A stretch of DNA of 64,000 nucleotides from Alphaproteobacteria bacterium (GTDB taxonomy: Bacteria > Pseudomonadota > Alphaproteobacteria > Paracaedibacterales > CAITNM01). Below are positions 43,871-53,141 of the stretch, piece after piece. Made by a program: the position numbers and the translations under genes. Where the stretch lies: the NCBI GenBank assembly GCA_021298215.1, contig JAJTEE010000002.1, positions 62,001-126,000 on the forward strand, given 5' to 3'. A model generated the notes under the pieces. That model was not told the DNA's origin, made no database searches, and saw only the letters and a program-made list of their open reading frames with translations. The first letter of the stretch is position 1, and each line of letters opens with the position of its first letter.

Positions 43871-45288
43871 AAGGAAATAACAATCCTTTACCCTCAGGTG
43901 AAAAAGCCATTTGGTCAGAGTCCCTTGGAAAATGAGGAGACCCTGAAATAGCCTCTTCTGAATGATACGGCGCTAGCTTTCCAAGATGACGGACTGCAGT
44001 TTCTATTGCTACTAACGATTCTCGGTATTTATCAGTGGGCACATATTCTACCCTCCAGGCACCAGTCTCCATAGCTTTCCTGCTAGGGTAAAGATCTTTA
44101 ACTTTCCCCCATATATCTTTAAGGTTATTTTTTGAGTGCCCTGTGTCATTTTGCATTTCTGCATCTACCACCAAATGCTCTGGCCTGCAAACAGGAGAAG
44201 GGGCCCTAAATAATAACATAGGCTTACTTCTTTTTTCAGAACCTAAGTCGATGGCACCTATACAAAAGCTCCCGCTCCTAAAATTATTACCAATAGATTT
44301 AAAATTTGACGGCTCTACATAGGCAATAATTCCATCAAATTGCAAATCCGTTTTTTCTACAGGCAACTCTGACCCTTCATTAATCACATGCACATTTTGT
44401 TTTTTCCACCTTGGTACGAGGCAAGAATTGAAAAGACCCACAGCAGTTTGACCTACACGCATACTTTGGAATCGCTTATCCACCATAGTACTACGTTCTG
44501 ACGTTCCTTTGTAACATACCACATCACTTTCATCGATATTAGCGAGCCATATATCGCCAAGAACTTCTGTAGACCGATCACTCATGGCGCCCAGAATTGT
44601 GTAAGTCACTGAAGATGGAAAATGTGGCTCACCATCTCCATCGTCATAAATTCCATCGGGTAATTCATAAAATAATGGCATTAACGGATTAGGCAAAAAA
44701 TTATACATTTGATATAGATGATTTATTTTTCTTGAAAATTTCTCTCTTGTGCCATATTTCCTTGTAAGAAAGGCATACCCATCTCCTCCTTCTTTCTCTA
44801 CACTCTCTAGATAGGCCGTATTGATTTCAACAAGTCTATCGTAATCATCTGGGTGAGTTGGTGTTAAGATTAAATGGGTGATTCTCTTTGACGAGATTAA
44901 AGAAGAACTAGCAATATTGTCAGCGCCTGGAAAAGGGACAACAATAGCAAATGGCCTACGTTGATTTGCAATCAATTGATCTTTTATAAAACTAGGAATT
45001 TCATCAGTAATGAAGTCAGCAGTTGTGAGTATAATTGATCTGGAGCCCAATTCATGCACGTGACGAGTGGGAGATTGTTCAACAGCTCTTTTCACTGCTC
45101 TCACAGTTTCAGGAGTAAAAACCTTATTATCGCCAGTTTTTCTTGCTGGTGTTTTAAAGCTTGAAGCATCTTTTTTTCCAGCTCTTTCAGGGCTTGAGGG
45201 TTCTTCCATTGCTTGCACTTTTAAAACGAAAATACCAATAAATAAAACAAATAAAAATTTTATAACTAAAGATTCTTAAAGAATTCAT
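43851..45288 (-). CDS. Orphan protein, probably exported, with a frameshifted signal peptide
   Basis: I do not recognise this family. The open frame from GTG 45218 gives 455 soluble residues without repeats or membrane segments; residues 1-50 are charged, proline-rich and probably disordered. Upstream of the GTG the same frame codes KFLFVLFIGIFVLKVQA, a good signal-peptide core and cleavage site, but with no start codon. An ATG at 45288 lies one frame off; removing one base at 45268-45270 joins it as MNSLRILVIKFLFV. The mature part would begin MEEPSS. An effector or periplasmic protein is possible. Confidence 0.55.
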
Positions 45289-45357
45289 GTGCGTAATATA
45301 ATAAGTCTTGTTGATTAATAAAAGATTAAAATTTAATTACAAATATAAAAAAATTTA

Positions 45358-45375
45358 TGATGCTCTAAAGCATCA
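45358..45375. other. Small hairpin upstream of the SlyB-like gene
   Basis: TGATGCT, loop CTAA, AGCATCA: seven pairs. It lies between divergent genes with no T-tract, so it may be an operator or leader structure. Confidence 0.4.
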
Positions 45376-45480
45376 CTACACTTATCAACAGACCTACAAA
45401 AAGAACCTATGAATAACCCAACCTCTAGTCAAATATCCCGAAACGTTTTATTATTTGTTATCAATCTATGTAATTACTCA

Positions 45481-45978
45481 ATGAAGATGAAAAAGATATT
45501 TTTAGTTGCAGGTGCAACATTACCTTTGTTTTTAACAAACTGTGCTCCTAAATTAGGCGGCAGTGATTATGCTATGGCCGATGTTGGAGCGAATAGCCTA
45601 AGTTTAAGAGGAACAATTGTCGCTATCAGGACAGTTAACATTAATGCTTCACAGCCAAATCAACCTGGCGTAGGCGCCGCTGTTGGCGCTGTATCAGGCG
45701 CAGTCATAGGCAATGTTGTTAGCAACCACGGACCATTCACAACCTTGGCTGGTGGTTTATTAGGAGGTGTAGGCGGGCACTATGCTGAACAAGCACTTAC
45801 ATCACAAGAAGGATTCGAATACACCGTTGAGCTTGAAAATGGTCAAGTTCAAACAATTGCTCAAGGCGCAGAACCAAGAATGTCAGTTGGCCAACGAGTT
45901 ATTGTTGTATTAAACAATAAAGGGGTTAATGGCCAAGGAGCTCGTTCTCGAGTCATCCCAGATAATTCTAGCCGCTAA
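45481..45978 (+). CDS. SlyB/Pcp-like outer-membrane lipoprotein (glycine-zipper 2TM)
   Basis: About 165 residues from ATG 45481. A lipobox LTNC follows a hydrophobic signal sequence, so it is lipidated. A glycine zipper (VGAAVGAVSGAVIGNVV, then LAGGLLGGVGG) marks the 2TM family that includes SlyB and the rickettsial 17-kDa antigen. The C-terminal beta part (YTVELENGQVQTI, SVGQRVIVV) is typical. It lies 16 nt before tolQ. Confidence 0.85.
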   Translation: MKMKKIFLVAGATLPLFLTNCAPKLGGSDYAMADVGANSLSLRGTIVAIRTVNINASQPNQPGVGAAVGAVSGAVIGNVVSNHGPFTTLAGGLLGGVGGHYAEQALTSQEGFEYTVELENGQVQTIAQGAEPRMSVGQRVIVVLNNKGVNGQGARSRVIPDNSSR

Positions 45979-45994
45979 TCATTAAGAGGAAAAT

Positions 45995-46774
45995 ATGGAC
46001 GCTCAATCTGCAGCAGTTGCAGCCGCCGCAACGATACAATCGGCAAATGATGTAGCTGTACAAACAATGGCACAAGTTGGCCCTAGTGTAGCAAAGCATC
46101 TCTCTATGTGGGATATGTTTTGGGGGGCTGACATCATTATCAAACTAGTTATGGTAGGATTAATTCTGGCTTCTGTTTGGTCGTGGACAATTATTTTTCA
46201 TAAAGTTATTAGAATGCATCGCTTAAATAATCTAGCGGATCAGTTTGAAGAATCATTTTGGTCAGGCGGCCCGCTGGATGACTTGTTTAATCGTTTGCAG
46301 AATAAATACACAGACCCAATGTCTTCAGTTTTTTGCGCAGCTATGCGTGAATGGCGACGATCCACGTCAAAAGGTTATGCTAAGGCAGCGAACCTAAGAG
46401 GAACGCTTGAACAACGCATTGAGAGAGTCATGCAAGTAACAGTTAGTCGCGAAATGGACCAGCTAGAACGTCATATGGGCTTTTTAGCCTCTCTAGGAGC
46501 AAATGCGGTAATTGTTGGACTATTCGGGACTGTTTTAGGCATCATGAATAGCTTTGAAAACATCGCCACCATGCAAAATACCAATCTTGCGGTTGTTGCG
46601 CCAGGTATTGCCGAGGCATTATTTGCTACAGCTATCGGGCTCATTGCTGCTATTCCAGCAGCCATTGCTTATAATAAATTATCTAGTGATTTCAATCGCT
46701 ATGGAAATCGTTTGGATGCGTTTGTAGGCGAGTTTAGCTCGATTATTTCTCGTCAACTAGAAGAGCACGGCTAA
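45995..46774 (+). CDS. tolQ: Tol-Pal system proton channel subunit TolQ
   Basis: 259 residues of the TolQ/ExbB/MotA family: a membrane segment at about 50-70 and two more in the C-terminal half (LGANAVIVGLFGTVLGIMNS and IAEALFATAIGLIAAIPAAI). With TolR it uses proton flow to energise TolA. AGAGGAAA precedes the ATG. The tolR ATG overlaps its TAA stop. Confidence 0.95.
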   Translation: MDAQSAAVAAAATIQSANDVAVQTMAQVGPSVAKHLSMWDMFWGADIIIKLVMVGLILASVWSWTIIFHKVIRMHRLNNLADQFEESFWSGGPLDDLFNRLQNKYTDPMSSVFCAAMREWRRSTSKGYAKAANLRGTLEQRIERVMQVTVSREMDQLERHMGFLASLGANAVIVGLFGTVLGIMNSFENIATMQNTNLAVVAPGIAEALFATAIGLIAAIPAAIAYNKLSSDFNRYGNRLDAFVGEFSSIISRQLEEHG

Positions 46775-47220
46775 TGGCTGGCGGACATTTTCATTCTTTG
46801 AGCAGAAAGTCTTCGAGAAGGCGTAATACTGGATTTAACTCCAGCATAAACATCACACCTTTAGTGGATGTTATGTTGGTGCTGCTTATTATTTTTATGG
46901 TGACAGCTCCCATGCTAACTGTTGGGGTGCCTGTAGATTTACCAAAAACGCAAGCAGCACAAATGAACGATAGTATAGAACCTCTCGTTGTCAGTATTAA
47001 CGCAAAAGGCGAAACATATATTCAAGAAGCTCTTGTGCCGATATCTTCAATAATTGATAGATTAAAAGCCATTACCAATAACAATACCGAAGCTAAAATT
47101 TATGTAAGAGGCGATAGAAAAATTGCTTACGGTAAAGTCATGGAATTAATGGGTGCCATTGCTGCAGCAGGCTTTCAAAAAGTTTCGTTGATTGCTGAAT
47201 TGCCCTCAGCGACAAGGTAA
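46774..47220 (+). CDS. tolR: Tol-Pal system protein TolR
   Basis: 148 residues, one membrane segment with the proton-relay aspartate in INITPLVDVMLVLLIIF. The periplasmic part (VPVDLPKTQA, then VRGDRKIAYGKVMELM) is the standard TolR/ExbD fold. Confidence 0.95.
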   Translation: MAGGHFHSLSRKSSRRRNTGFNSSINITPLVDVMLVLLIIFMVTAPMLTVGVPVDLPKTQAAQMNDSIEPLVVSINAKGETYIQEALVPISSIIDRLKAITNNNTEAKIYVRGDRKIAYGKVMELMGAIAAAGFQKVSLIAELPSATR

Positions 47221-47223
47221 ATT

Positions 47224-48141
47224 ATGCGTAAAGCACTCCTCTATTCTGCTTTATTACATATTATCATTTTTCTAGTCGTTTATTTTGACTTACGCTTTGC
47301 ACTTTTTCAAAGGATGGATACCTCACAAGCCATGATTTTTGATTTTGTTGCAATTAGCGATAAGTCTGCTGCTCCGAAGCGTTCCGTTGCGCCAGCTCCT
47401 GAAGAAACGGCAAAAGAAGAAATTAAGGAACAAGAAAAAAAGGAAGAATTAAAAAAGCAAGAAACTCCTGAACCAGAAAAACAGAAAGAGCCCGAAAAGC
47501 CTAAAGAACCCGAAAAACCAAAAGAACAAGAAGCAAAAAAAGAGAAACCTAAGGAAGAGACTATTCCTAAAAAGAAAGACAAAGATAAACCAAAGAAAGA
47601 AGAAAAAAAGAAGGACGAACCTAAGAAGAAAGAAAAAAAGACACCTAAAAAAGCAGAAGTTGACCTAACAAAACCCAAGCCAAAAGGTACAAAAGAAGAC
47701 GCAAACGACAAGAAACCTAAAGCAAAGAAAAAAAGCATTGATGATGTCTTAAGCAAAGTTACTGATGATACGGATGCTATAGACGCCCTTATTGGAGAAG
47801 AAGGCGCTGACGTTGATAATTTAGGACCTGTTGTAACAGCTTCTGAAATTGATGCTGTGCGAGCGAAAATTCGCCCCTGTTGGTCGGTACCAGCTGGAGC
47901 AAAAGGAGCAAAAGATCTAGTGGTTGATATTGATATGGAGCTTAATGCGGATGGAACTGTTATTAAGGCTGATGTTGTTGACAAACGCCGCATGGCGAAT
48001 GATCCATACTATAATGTGGCAGCAGAAAGTGCGCAAAGAGCAGTACTTGACCCTAAATGTAATCCTCTGCCATTACCTAAAGGCAAATTTAATCAGTGGA
48101 AAAATATGACCATGAGCTTTAATCCCAAAGATATGTTTTAA
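47224..48141 (+). CDS. tolA: TolA-like periplasm-spanning protein
   Basis: 305 residues. An N-terminal membrane anchor (5-25) is followed by a K/E/P-rich stretch (about 58-165, KEPEKPKEPEKP type), likely an extended helix or polyproline rod. The C-terminal domain (TASEIDAVRAKIRPCWSVPA to AVLDPKCNPLPL) matches TolA domain III, with a cysteine pair. It bridges TolQR to Pal. Position in tolQRA supports it; sequence conservation in the rod is low by nature. Confidence 0.88.
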   Translation: MRKALLYSALLHIIIFLVVYFDLRFALFQRMDTSQAMIFDFVAISDKSAAPKRSVAPAPEETAKEEIKEQEKKEELKKQETPEPEKQKEPEKPKEPEKPKEQEAKKEKPKEETIPKKKDKDKPKKEEKKKDEPKKKEKKTPKKAEVDLTKPKPKGTKEDANDKKPKAKKKSIDDVLSKVTDDTDAIDALIGEEGADVDNLGPVVTASEIDAVRAKIRPCWSVPAGAKGAKDLVVDIDMELNADGTVIKADVVDKRRMANDPYYNVAAESAQRAVLDPKCNPLPLPKGKFNQWKNMTMSFNPKDMF

Positions 48142-48142
48142 C

Positions 48143-49279
48143 ATGACTAAGCGCATTTTTATTATTGCAGGAGAAGCTTCTGGAGATTTTCTGGGCGCAC
48201 GACTTTTACAATCATTAAAAGCACAACAGAGCAATTTAGAAATTGCTGGAATTGGTGGCAATCAAATGCAAGAGCAAGGACTCAAAAGCTTATTTCCGAT
48301 GTCTGAAATCTCTCTGTATGGAATTTTTGAGCTCATTCCGCATTTATTCAGCATACTAAAACGCATTCAGCAAACTAAACAAGCTATTAAAAATTTCAAA
48401 CCAAATGTGGTCGTAACTATTGATTCTCCAGGATTTACTCTACGAATTGCCAGATACGTTAAAAAACTAAAAATCCCAGTTGTACATTATGTTGCACCCT
48501 CCGTTTGGGCATTACGTCCTGGTCGTGCAAAAAAACTTGCACAAAGAGTTGGTGTCGATCACCTTTTGTGCTTGCTACCTTTCGAGCCTCCTTATTTTGA
48601 GTGCCATGGCCTTTCCACAACATTTGTAGGGCACCCTATTACGGAAATAGATTTGCCAGAAGACAAAAATTTTCGGGAATCATTAGGCTTTAGCAGAGAA
48701 GCAACCCTCGTTTGCTTATTACCCGGCAGCCGAAAAAGTGAAATTCAAAATTTACTGCAGATATTTTTGAAAACAGTAGAAAAGCTATCACAAAATAGAC
48801 GCATTGAAGTCGTACTACCTACATTACCCCACTTAATTCCTCTTATTGAACCATTTATAAAGAATTCAACTATTCCTATAAAAATAGTCACCACCGCTCA
48901 AGAAAAATGGAAAGCATTTATGCAAAGCAGCATCGCGCTTGCTGCAAGTGGAACTGTGAGCTTAGAGCTTGCATATGTTGGCGTACCACAAGTTATTGCT
49001 TACAAGCTATCAAAACTTACATACTGGATTGCCAGGCTTTTAGTTTCCACACAATACGTCAGCCTTGTAAATATTCTAACTAAAGAAATGGTTGTACCTG
49101 AACTTCTACAAAACGAATGCTCTGTTGATATTTTATATAAAAAACTTGACGGCATATTAAGCGACAGCAAGCTACAAAAACAGACAAGACAAAAGTACGT
49201 CGAAGCAATTAATATGTTAAAAATTCCTCAAGCAAAACCTAGCGAAATTGCAGCGTCTGTGATTAAAAAATTTTTGTAA
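48143..49279 (+). CDS. lpxB: Lipid-A-disaccharide synthase
   Basis: 378 residues, GT19. It joins UDP-2,3-diacylglucosamine and lipid X. GEASGDFLGARLL near the start, VTIDSPGFTLR, HYVAPSVWALRPGR and LLPGSRKSEI are all standard. It begins 1 nt after tolA. The usual alphaproteobacterial partners lpxA and lpxI are not here. Confidence 0.95.
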   Translation: MTKRIFIIAGEASGDFLGARLLQSLKAQQSNLEIAGIGGNQMQEQGLKSLFPMSEISLYGIFELIPHLFSILKRIQQTKQAIKNFKPNVVVTIDSPGFTLRIARYVKKLKIPVVHYVAPSVWALRPGRAKKLAQRVGVDHLLCLLPFEPPYFECHGLSTTFVGHPITEIDLPEDKNFRESLGFSREATLVCLLPGSRKSEIQNLLQIFLKTVEKLSQNRRIEVVLPTLPHLIPLIEPFIKNSTIPIKIVTTAQEKWKAFMQSSIALAASGTVSLELAYVGVPQVIAYKLSKLTYWIARLLVSTQYVSLVNILTKEMVVPELLQNECSVDILYKKLDGILSDSKLQKQTRQKYVEAINMLKIPQAKPSEIAASVIKKFL

Positions 49280-49320
49280 TTCCTCTCTAACTCACATTAT
49301 ACAAGCGCTCTTTTGGTAAA

Positions 49321-50349
49321 CTAATGTCTGTTGTAAAAATTTTTAATTTCACCAATAACAACGCTAATATCATCCTTATTTACATCCAGATGTGTTACCA
49401 ATCTAATTAATCCCAATTTATTTGGTTGCGCTGGAAGTTTAATCCCTTTTTGTTGAAGATAGAGGTGCAATTCTTTATACTGCGTCGGAACTTTTATAAA
49501 AAGCATATTTGTATGTAAAGATCCTGGCTCTACTTCGATTTCACTTATTGTTTCCAAGGATTGGTTAAGGAATTGAGCATTTGCATGGTCATTCTTTAAA
49601 CGAGCGACATTATTTTCAAGAGCATAAATACATGCTGCCGCCATAATACCAGCCTGACGCATACCGCCACCTAAAACTTTACGCCACCGTCTTGCGTGCT
49701 GTATAAATTCTTTTCTTCCACATAAAGCAGAGCCCATTGGAGCGCCCAGTCCCTTTGAAAAACAAATGGAAATAGAGTCAAATCCATGGCTAATTTTATT
49801 CAACTCAACATTCAATTGTACGGCTGCATTAAAAACTCTAGCTCCATCAAGATGAAGCTTTAATACCTTCTCTTTACAAAAATGTCGCACCTGCTCCAAA
49901 TAAGAAAGAGGTAAGACCTTACCGTTCGTTGTATTCTCAAGACACAATAATTTTGTACGAGCAAGATGATCATCAATTGGTTTAATAGCTCTACCAACTT
50001 TTTCTAAACATAAAGAGCCATCTTTTTCAAAATCCAATGGCTGCGGCTGAATACTCCCAAGCACAGCAGCACCCCCGCCCTCCCAAAGGTAAGTGTGAGC
50101 TGTTTGTCCTACAATATATTCGTCTCCTCGCTCACAATGAGACATTAGGCTCGCCAAATTAGCTTGGGTTCCGGAAGGAAAAAAAAGGCCAGCCTCTTTT
50201 TCTGCTTGTTCTGCAATCATTTTTTCAAGCTTAATCACTGTTGGATCTTCTGCAAAGACATCATCTCCAACAGGAGCTAGCATCATTGCATCAAGCATCT
50301 CTTTATTTGGTTTTGTTACGGTATCACTTCTCAAATCAATCGTTTTCAT
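49321..50349 (-). CDS. ltaE: Low-specificity L-threonine aldolase
   Basis: 342 residues, PLP-dependent. The cofactor lysine is K199 in CFSKGLGAPMGS, and LHLDGAR (166-171) holds the PLP aspartate. The enzyme splits threonine and allo-threonine to glycine and acetaldehyde. It stands alone between lpxB and fliI, divergent from fliI. Confidence 0.92.
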   Translation of the reverse strand: MKTIDLRSDTVTKPNKEMLDAMMLAPVGDDVFAEDPTVIKLEKMIAEQAEKEAGLFFPSGTQANLASLMSHCERGDEYIVGQTAHTYLWEGGGAAVLGSIQPQPLDFEKDGSLCLEKVGRAIKPIDDHLARTKLLCLENTTNGKVLPLSYLEQVRHFCKEKVLKLHLDGARVFNAAVQLNVELNKISHGFDSISICFSKGLGAPMGSALCGRKEFIQHARRWRKVLGGGMRQAGIMAAACIYALENNVARLKNDHANAQFLNQSLETISEIEVEPGSLHTNMLFIKVPTQYKELHLYLQQKGIKLPAQPNKLGLIRLVTHLDVNKDDISVVIGEIKNFYNRH

Positions 50350-50515
50350 GGTGCCCTAGCTCAACTTATTCTTAGTAATCTTCTTTTTAAGAGTGAGATC
50401 AGCGGTCAAGATCTGTCAATACGAATCATAAAATCTTTGCATTTGAAAATGATAAAAAAATCTTGCTTTTATATTCTAATATGCGAAACACTATAAGCAT
50501 CCCCGCAAAAGTTAA

Positions 50516-51865
50516 TTGTCATTGCAAAGCTTAATCACACAAAAAGTTGATGAATTTCTTGGCCAAATTCAAAATATTGAAGATTTAGAATTACAAGGGG
50601 TTGTCGAGAAATTAGAAGGATTAAGTACTGTTGTACGCATTAATTCAAAAAAAATTCATATAGGTACGCGATGCTGGCTCTATCCTGATAATCATTCCCC
50701 TGTGCTTGGCGAAGTCATCAGCTTCAACCAAAATCTTGCAACAGTTATGACGTTCCACCATATCAAAGGACTCCATCCTAAGTGCAAGGTGACCTTTTTA
50801 ATCCGAGGCAGCACTATCTATCCCAGCTTGCAGTGGCAAGGGAGAGTTATTAATGGTCTCGCCGAACCAATCGATAACAAAGGAAAATTAGCTTTTGGAG
50901 CAAACGCTTATGATGTGCATGGCTCACCCATACCTGCTCATAGTCGCGCAAAAGTTAAAGACCCAATTGAACTTGGTGTTCGAGCTATGGATACATTTTT
51001 AACTTGTTGCAAAGGTCAGCGATTAGGAATTTTTGCAGGATCTGGCGTAGGTAAGTCAGTTCTACTATCAATGCTGGTAAAATTTGCAAATTGCGATATC
51101 TGCATTGTTGGATTAATTGGGGAAAGGGGGAGAGAAGTTCGAGAATTCATAGAAGATACTTTAGGTGAAGAAGGACTAAAACGTACAATTTTAGTTATTG
51201 CAACTTCAGATGAAACTGCACTTATGAGACGAGAAGCCGCTTATTTAACCCTGCGTCTCGCAGAATTTTATCGTGATCTAGGAATGAGTGTCCTTTGCGT
51301 AATTGATAGTGTTACTCGTTTTGCAATGTCTCAACGTGAAATTGGCTTAGCAGCTCATGAACCTCCCACAACAAAAGGTTATACTCCAAGTGTTTTTGCA
51401 GAATTACCCAAATTACTTGAGCGCGCAGGTCCAGGCATTCAACGCGAAGACAAAACTGGCTATATAACTGCCTTTTTTACTGTTTTAGTAGATGGTGACG
51501 ATCATAATGAGCCAATTGCAGACGCAGTTAGAGGAATTCTAGATGGCCACGTTGTTCTTGATAGATCCTTAGCAACAAGAGGCCATTTTCCCGCTATCAA
51601 CATTTTGCAAAGCATATCGCGTACTGTCCCAATGTGTCACAATGAATCAGAACAAAAAGCAGTGATAGAAGCACGAAAAAATTTAAGCATTTATAATGAT
51701 ATGGTCGATCTTATTCGCTTAGGAGCGTATCGAAATGGAACCGATCCAGCTGTCGATAAAGCCATTCAACTTCACACAGAGTTGGAATCATTCTTAAAGC
51801 AAAAACCAAATGAATTTACGAATCAGCAAGAATCTTTTGAAAAATTAAAAAATATTACAAAGTAA
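50516..51865 (+). CDS. fliI: Flagellum-specific ATPase FliI, isolated
   Basis: 449 residues of the F1-beta-like secretion ATPases. Walker A AGSGVGKS is at 174-181, Walker B is LCVIDSVTRFA, and GERGREVREFIEDTLG with EPPTTKGYTPSVFAELP are typical of FliI and close to SctN. No other flagellar or type III secretion gene is in the window. Alphaproteobacterial fliI genes are often unlinked, so this does not prove decay. The start is TTG with a poor ribosome site; a second TTG at 50522 is possible. Confidence 0.85.
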   Translation: MSLQSLITQKVDEFLGQIQNIEDLELQGVVEKLEGLSTVVRINSKKIHIGTRCWLYPDNHSPVLGEVISFNQNLATVMTFHHIKGLHPKCKVTFLIRGSTIYPSLQWQGRVINGLAEPIDNKGKLAFGANAYDVHGSPIPAHSRAKVKDPIELGVRAMDTFLTCCKGQRLGIFAGSGVGKSVLLSMLVKFANCDICIVGLIGERGREVREFIEDTLGEEGLKRTILVIATSDETALMRREAAYLTLRLAEFYRDLGMSVLCVIDSVTRFAMSQREIGLAAHEPPTTKGYTPSVFAELPKLLERAGPGIQREDKTGYITAFFTVLVDGDDHNEPIADAVRGILDGHVVLDRSLATRGHFPAINILQSISRTVPMCHNESEQKAVIEARKNLSIYNDMVDLIRLGAYRNGTDPAVDKAIQLHTELESFLKQKPNEFTNQQESFEKLKNITK

Positions 51866-52021
51866 AAACAAAATGAAGAATTAAATATCTTGGGTGTTGC
51901 AAAAGATCTACATGCCATCAGATTATATTATACACAGATGTAGTTTCCTTGGTGTTTTTTCAAATATTTGTTAGGGTTTAATTGGTTTAGTTTAAATGAA
52001 TTTCTTGAGAAGGATTTATCC

Positions 52022-52477
52022 ATGAAAAAAGCATTATCTTCAATAGCGCTTGGCCTATTGTTAATCGGTTGTGAATGCACAGATACATGCCAAAATGTAG
52101 ATGCAAATGCATCTGCAACACCTGGTTCACCTGGTCATTTCAAATATACAGTAAAAGACCGCGTATTCTTTAACTTCGATAGCGCGACTCTTTCAGCTGA
52201 TGACAAGAAGTCTCTTGAAGCACAAGCAGGATGGCTAAAAGTTTACTCATCAACAACAGCAACTGTTGAAGGTAAATGTGACAGCCGCGGAACAAGCGAA
52301 TATAACTTAGCTCTAGGTGCTCGTCGTGCCAATGCAGTTGAAAAGCAACTTGTAAAGCTTGGCGTTGATAAGAATCGTTTGAAAACAATTTCTTATGGAA
52401 AAGAAAAGCTTGAAGTTGTTGGCGATGGCGAAGCAGTACACGCGCAAAATCGTGTTGCGATTACTGTTATTAACTAA
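52022..52477 (+). CDS. pal: Peptidoglycan-associated lipoprotein Pal
   Basis: 151 residues. Signal peptide with lipobox LLIGC (lipidated C17), then an OmpA-like domain: VFFNFDSATLSADD, the peptidoglycan-binding ARRANAVEKQLVKLGV and ISYGKEKLEV. It anchors the outer membrane for the Tol system. In most relatives pal follows tolB next to tolQRA; here it lies 4 kb from tolA and tolB is not in between. A strong terminator follows. Confidence 0.94.
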   Translation: MKKALSSIALGLLLIGCECTDTCQNVDANASATPGSPGHFKYTVKDRVFFNFDSATLSADDKKSLEAQAGWLKVYSSTTATVEGKCDSRGTSEYNLALGARRANAVEKQLVKLGVDKNRLKTISYGKEKLEVVGDGEAVHAQNRVAITVIN

Positions 52478-52496
52478 TTATCGCTTCTTTTTAAGA

Positions 52497-52527
52497 AAAC
52501 CCGCAGCAATTAGTTGCGGGTTTTTTT
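52497..52527 (+). terminator. Rho-independent terminator after pal
   Basis: AACCCGCA and TGCGGGTT form a stem with a nine-base loop (52506-52514), followed by seven T. This is the clearest terminator in the window. Confidence 0.92.
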
Positions 52528-52571
52528 ATACCTACTATAATGCAATCATCTAAGGAGTGGAAAGAATACGT

Positions 52572-53138
52572 ATGAAAATATCAGGCAATGAAATTCGTCC
52601 AGGAAATGTTATCGAATACCAAGGAAAATTATGGACAGCAGTAAAAACAGAGCATACTCAACCAGGCAAAGGTGGAGCATATATGCAGGTCGAATTAAAA
52701 TGCTTAACAGATGGTACAAAGCTTAATGAGCGATTCCGTTCAGCTGAGTCTGTTGAAAGAGTCCATCTTGATCAGATGCCCTTTCAATATTTATACGCAG
52801 AAGGAGATGATTATGTTTTTATGGATCAGGCAACTTTCGAACAAATAAATCTTCATAAAGACTTTGTTGGAGATGCAGCTGCATATTTACAAGATGGCAT
52901 GATTGTTGAACTTTGCATGCATGAAGGTCGTCCTATTTCGGCAAGATTACCAGATACTATCATACTAACAATTACGGAAGCAGATCCTGTTGTAAAAGGT
53001 CAGACAGCGGCGTCTTCCTTCAAGCCAGCAATTTTAGAAAATGGTATTCGTATCATGGTTCCACCCCACATTGAATCAGGTACAAAAGTTGTGGTGCGCA
53101 CCGCGGATGGAACTTATGTAGAACGTGCGAAAGATTAG
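52572..53138 (+). CDS. efp: Elongation factor P
   Basis: 188 residues from ATG 52572 (GGAAAG ribosome site); a GTG at 52557 right behind AAGGAG is a less likely start. Three beta domains. The tip lysine that can be modified is K33 in [11 protein letters not shown] relieves ribosome stalling at polyproline, relevant here for the proline-rich TolA. It is followed by suhB after 3 nt. Confidence 0.94.
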   Translation: MKISGNEIRPGNVIEYQGKLWTAVKTEHTQPGKGGAYMQVELKCLTDGTKLNERFRSAESVERVHLDQMPFQYLYAEGDDYVFMDQATFEQINLHKDFVGDAAAYLQDGMIVELCMHEGRPISARLPDTIILTITEADPVVKGQTAASSFKPAILENGIRIMVPPHIESGTKVVVRTADGTYVERAKD

Positions 53139-53141
53139 TTA

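Noticed and set aside
47307-47993. Long open frame on the minus strand, rich in Ser and Phe.
   Set aside because: It is the mirror of the K/E/P-rich tolA rod; no start context or homology.
50516-51865. Type III secretion ATPase SctN instead of FliI.
   Set aside because: The motif set reads closer to FliI and no sct genes are present; the families are similar, so some doubt remains.
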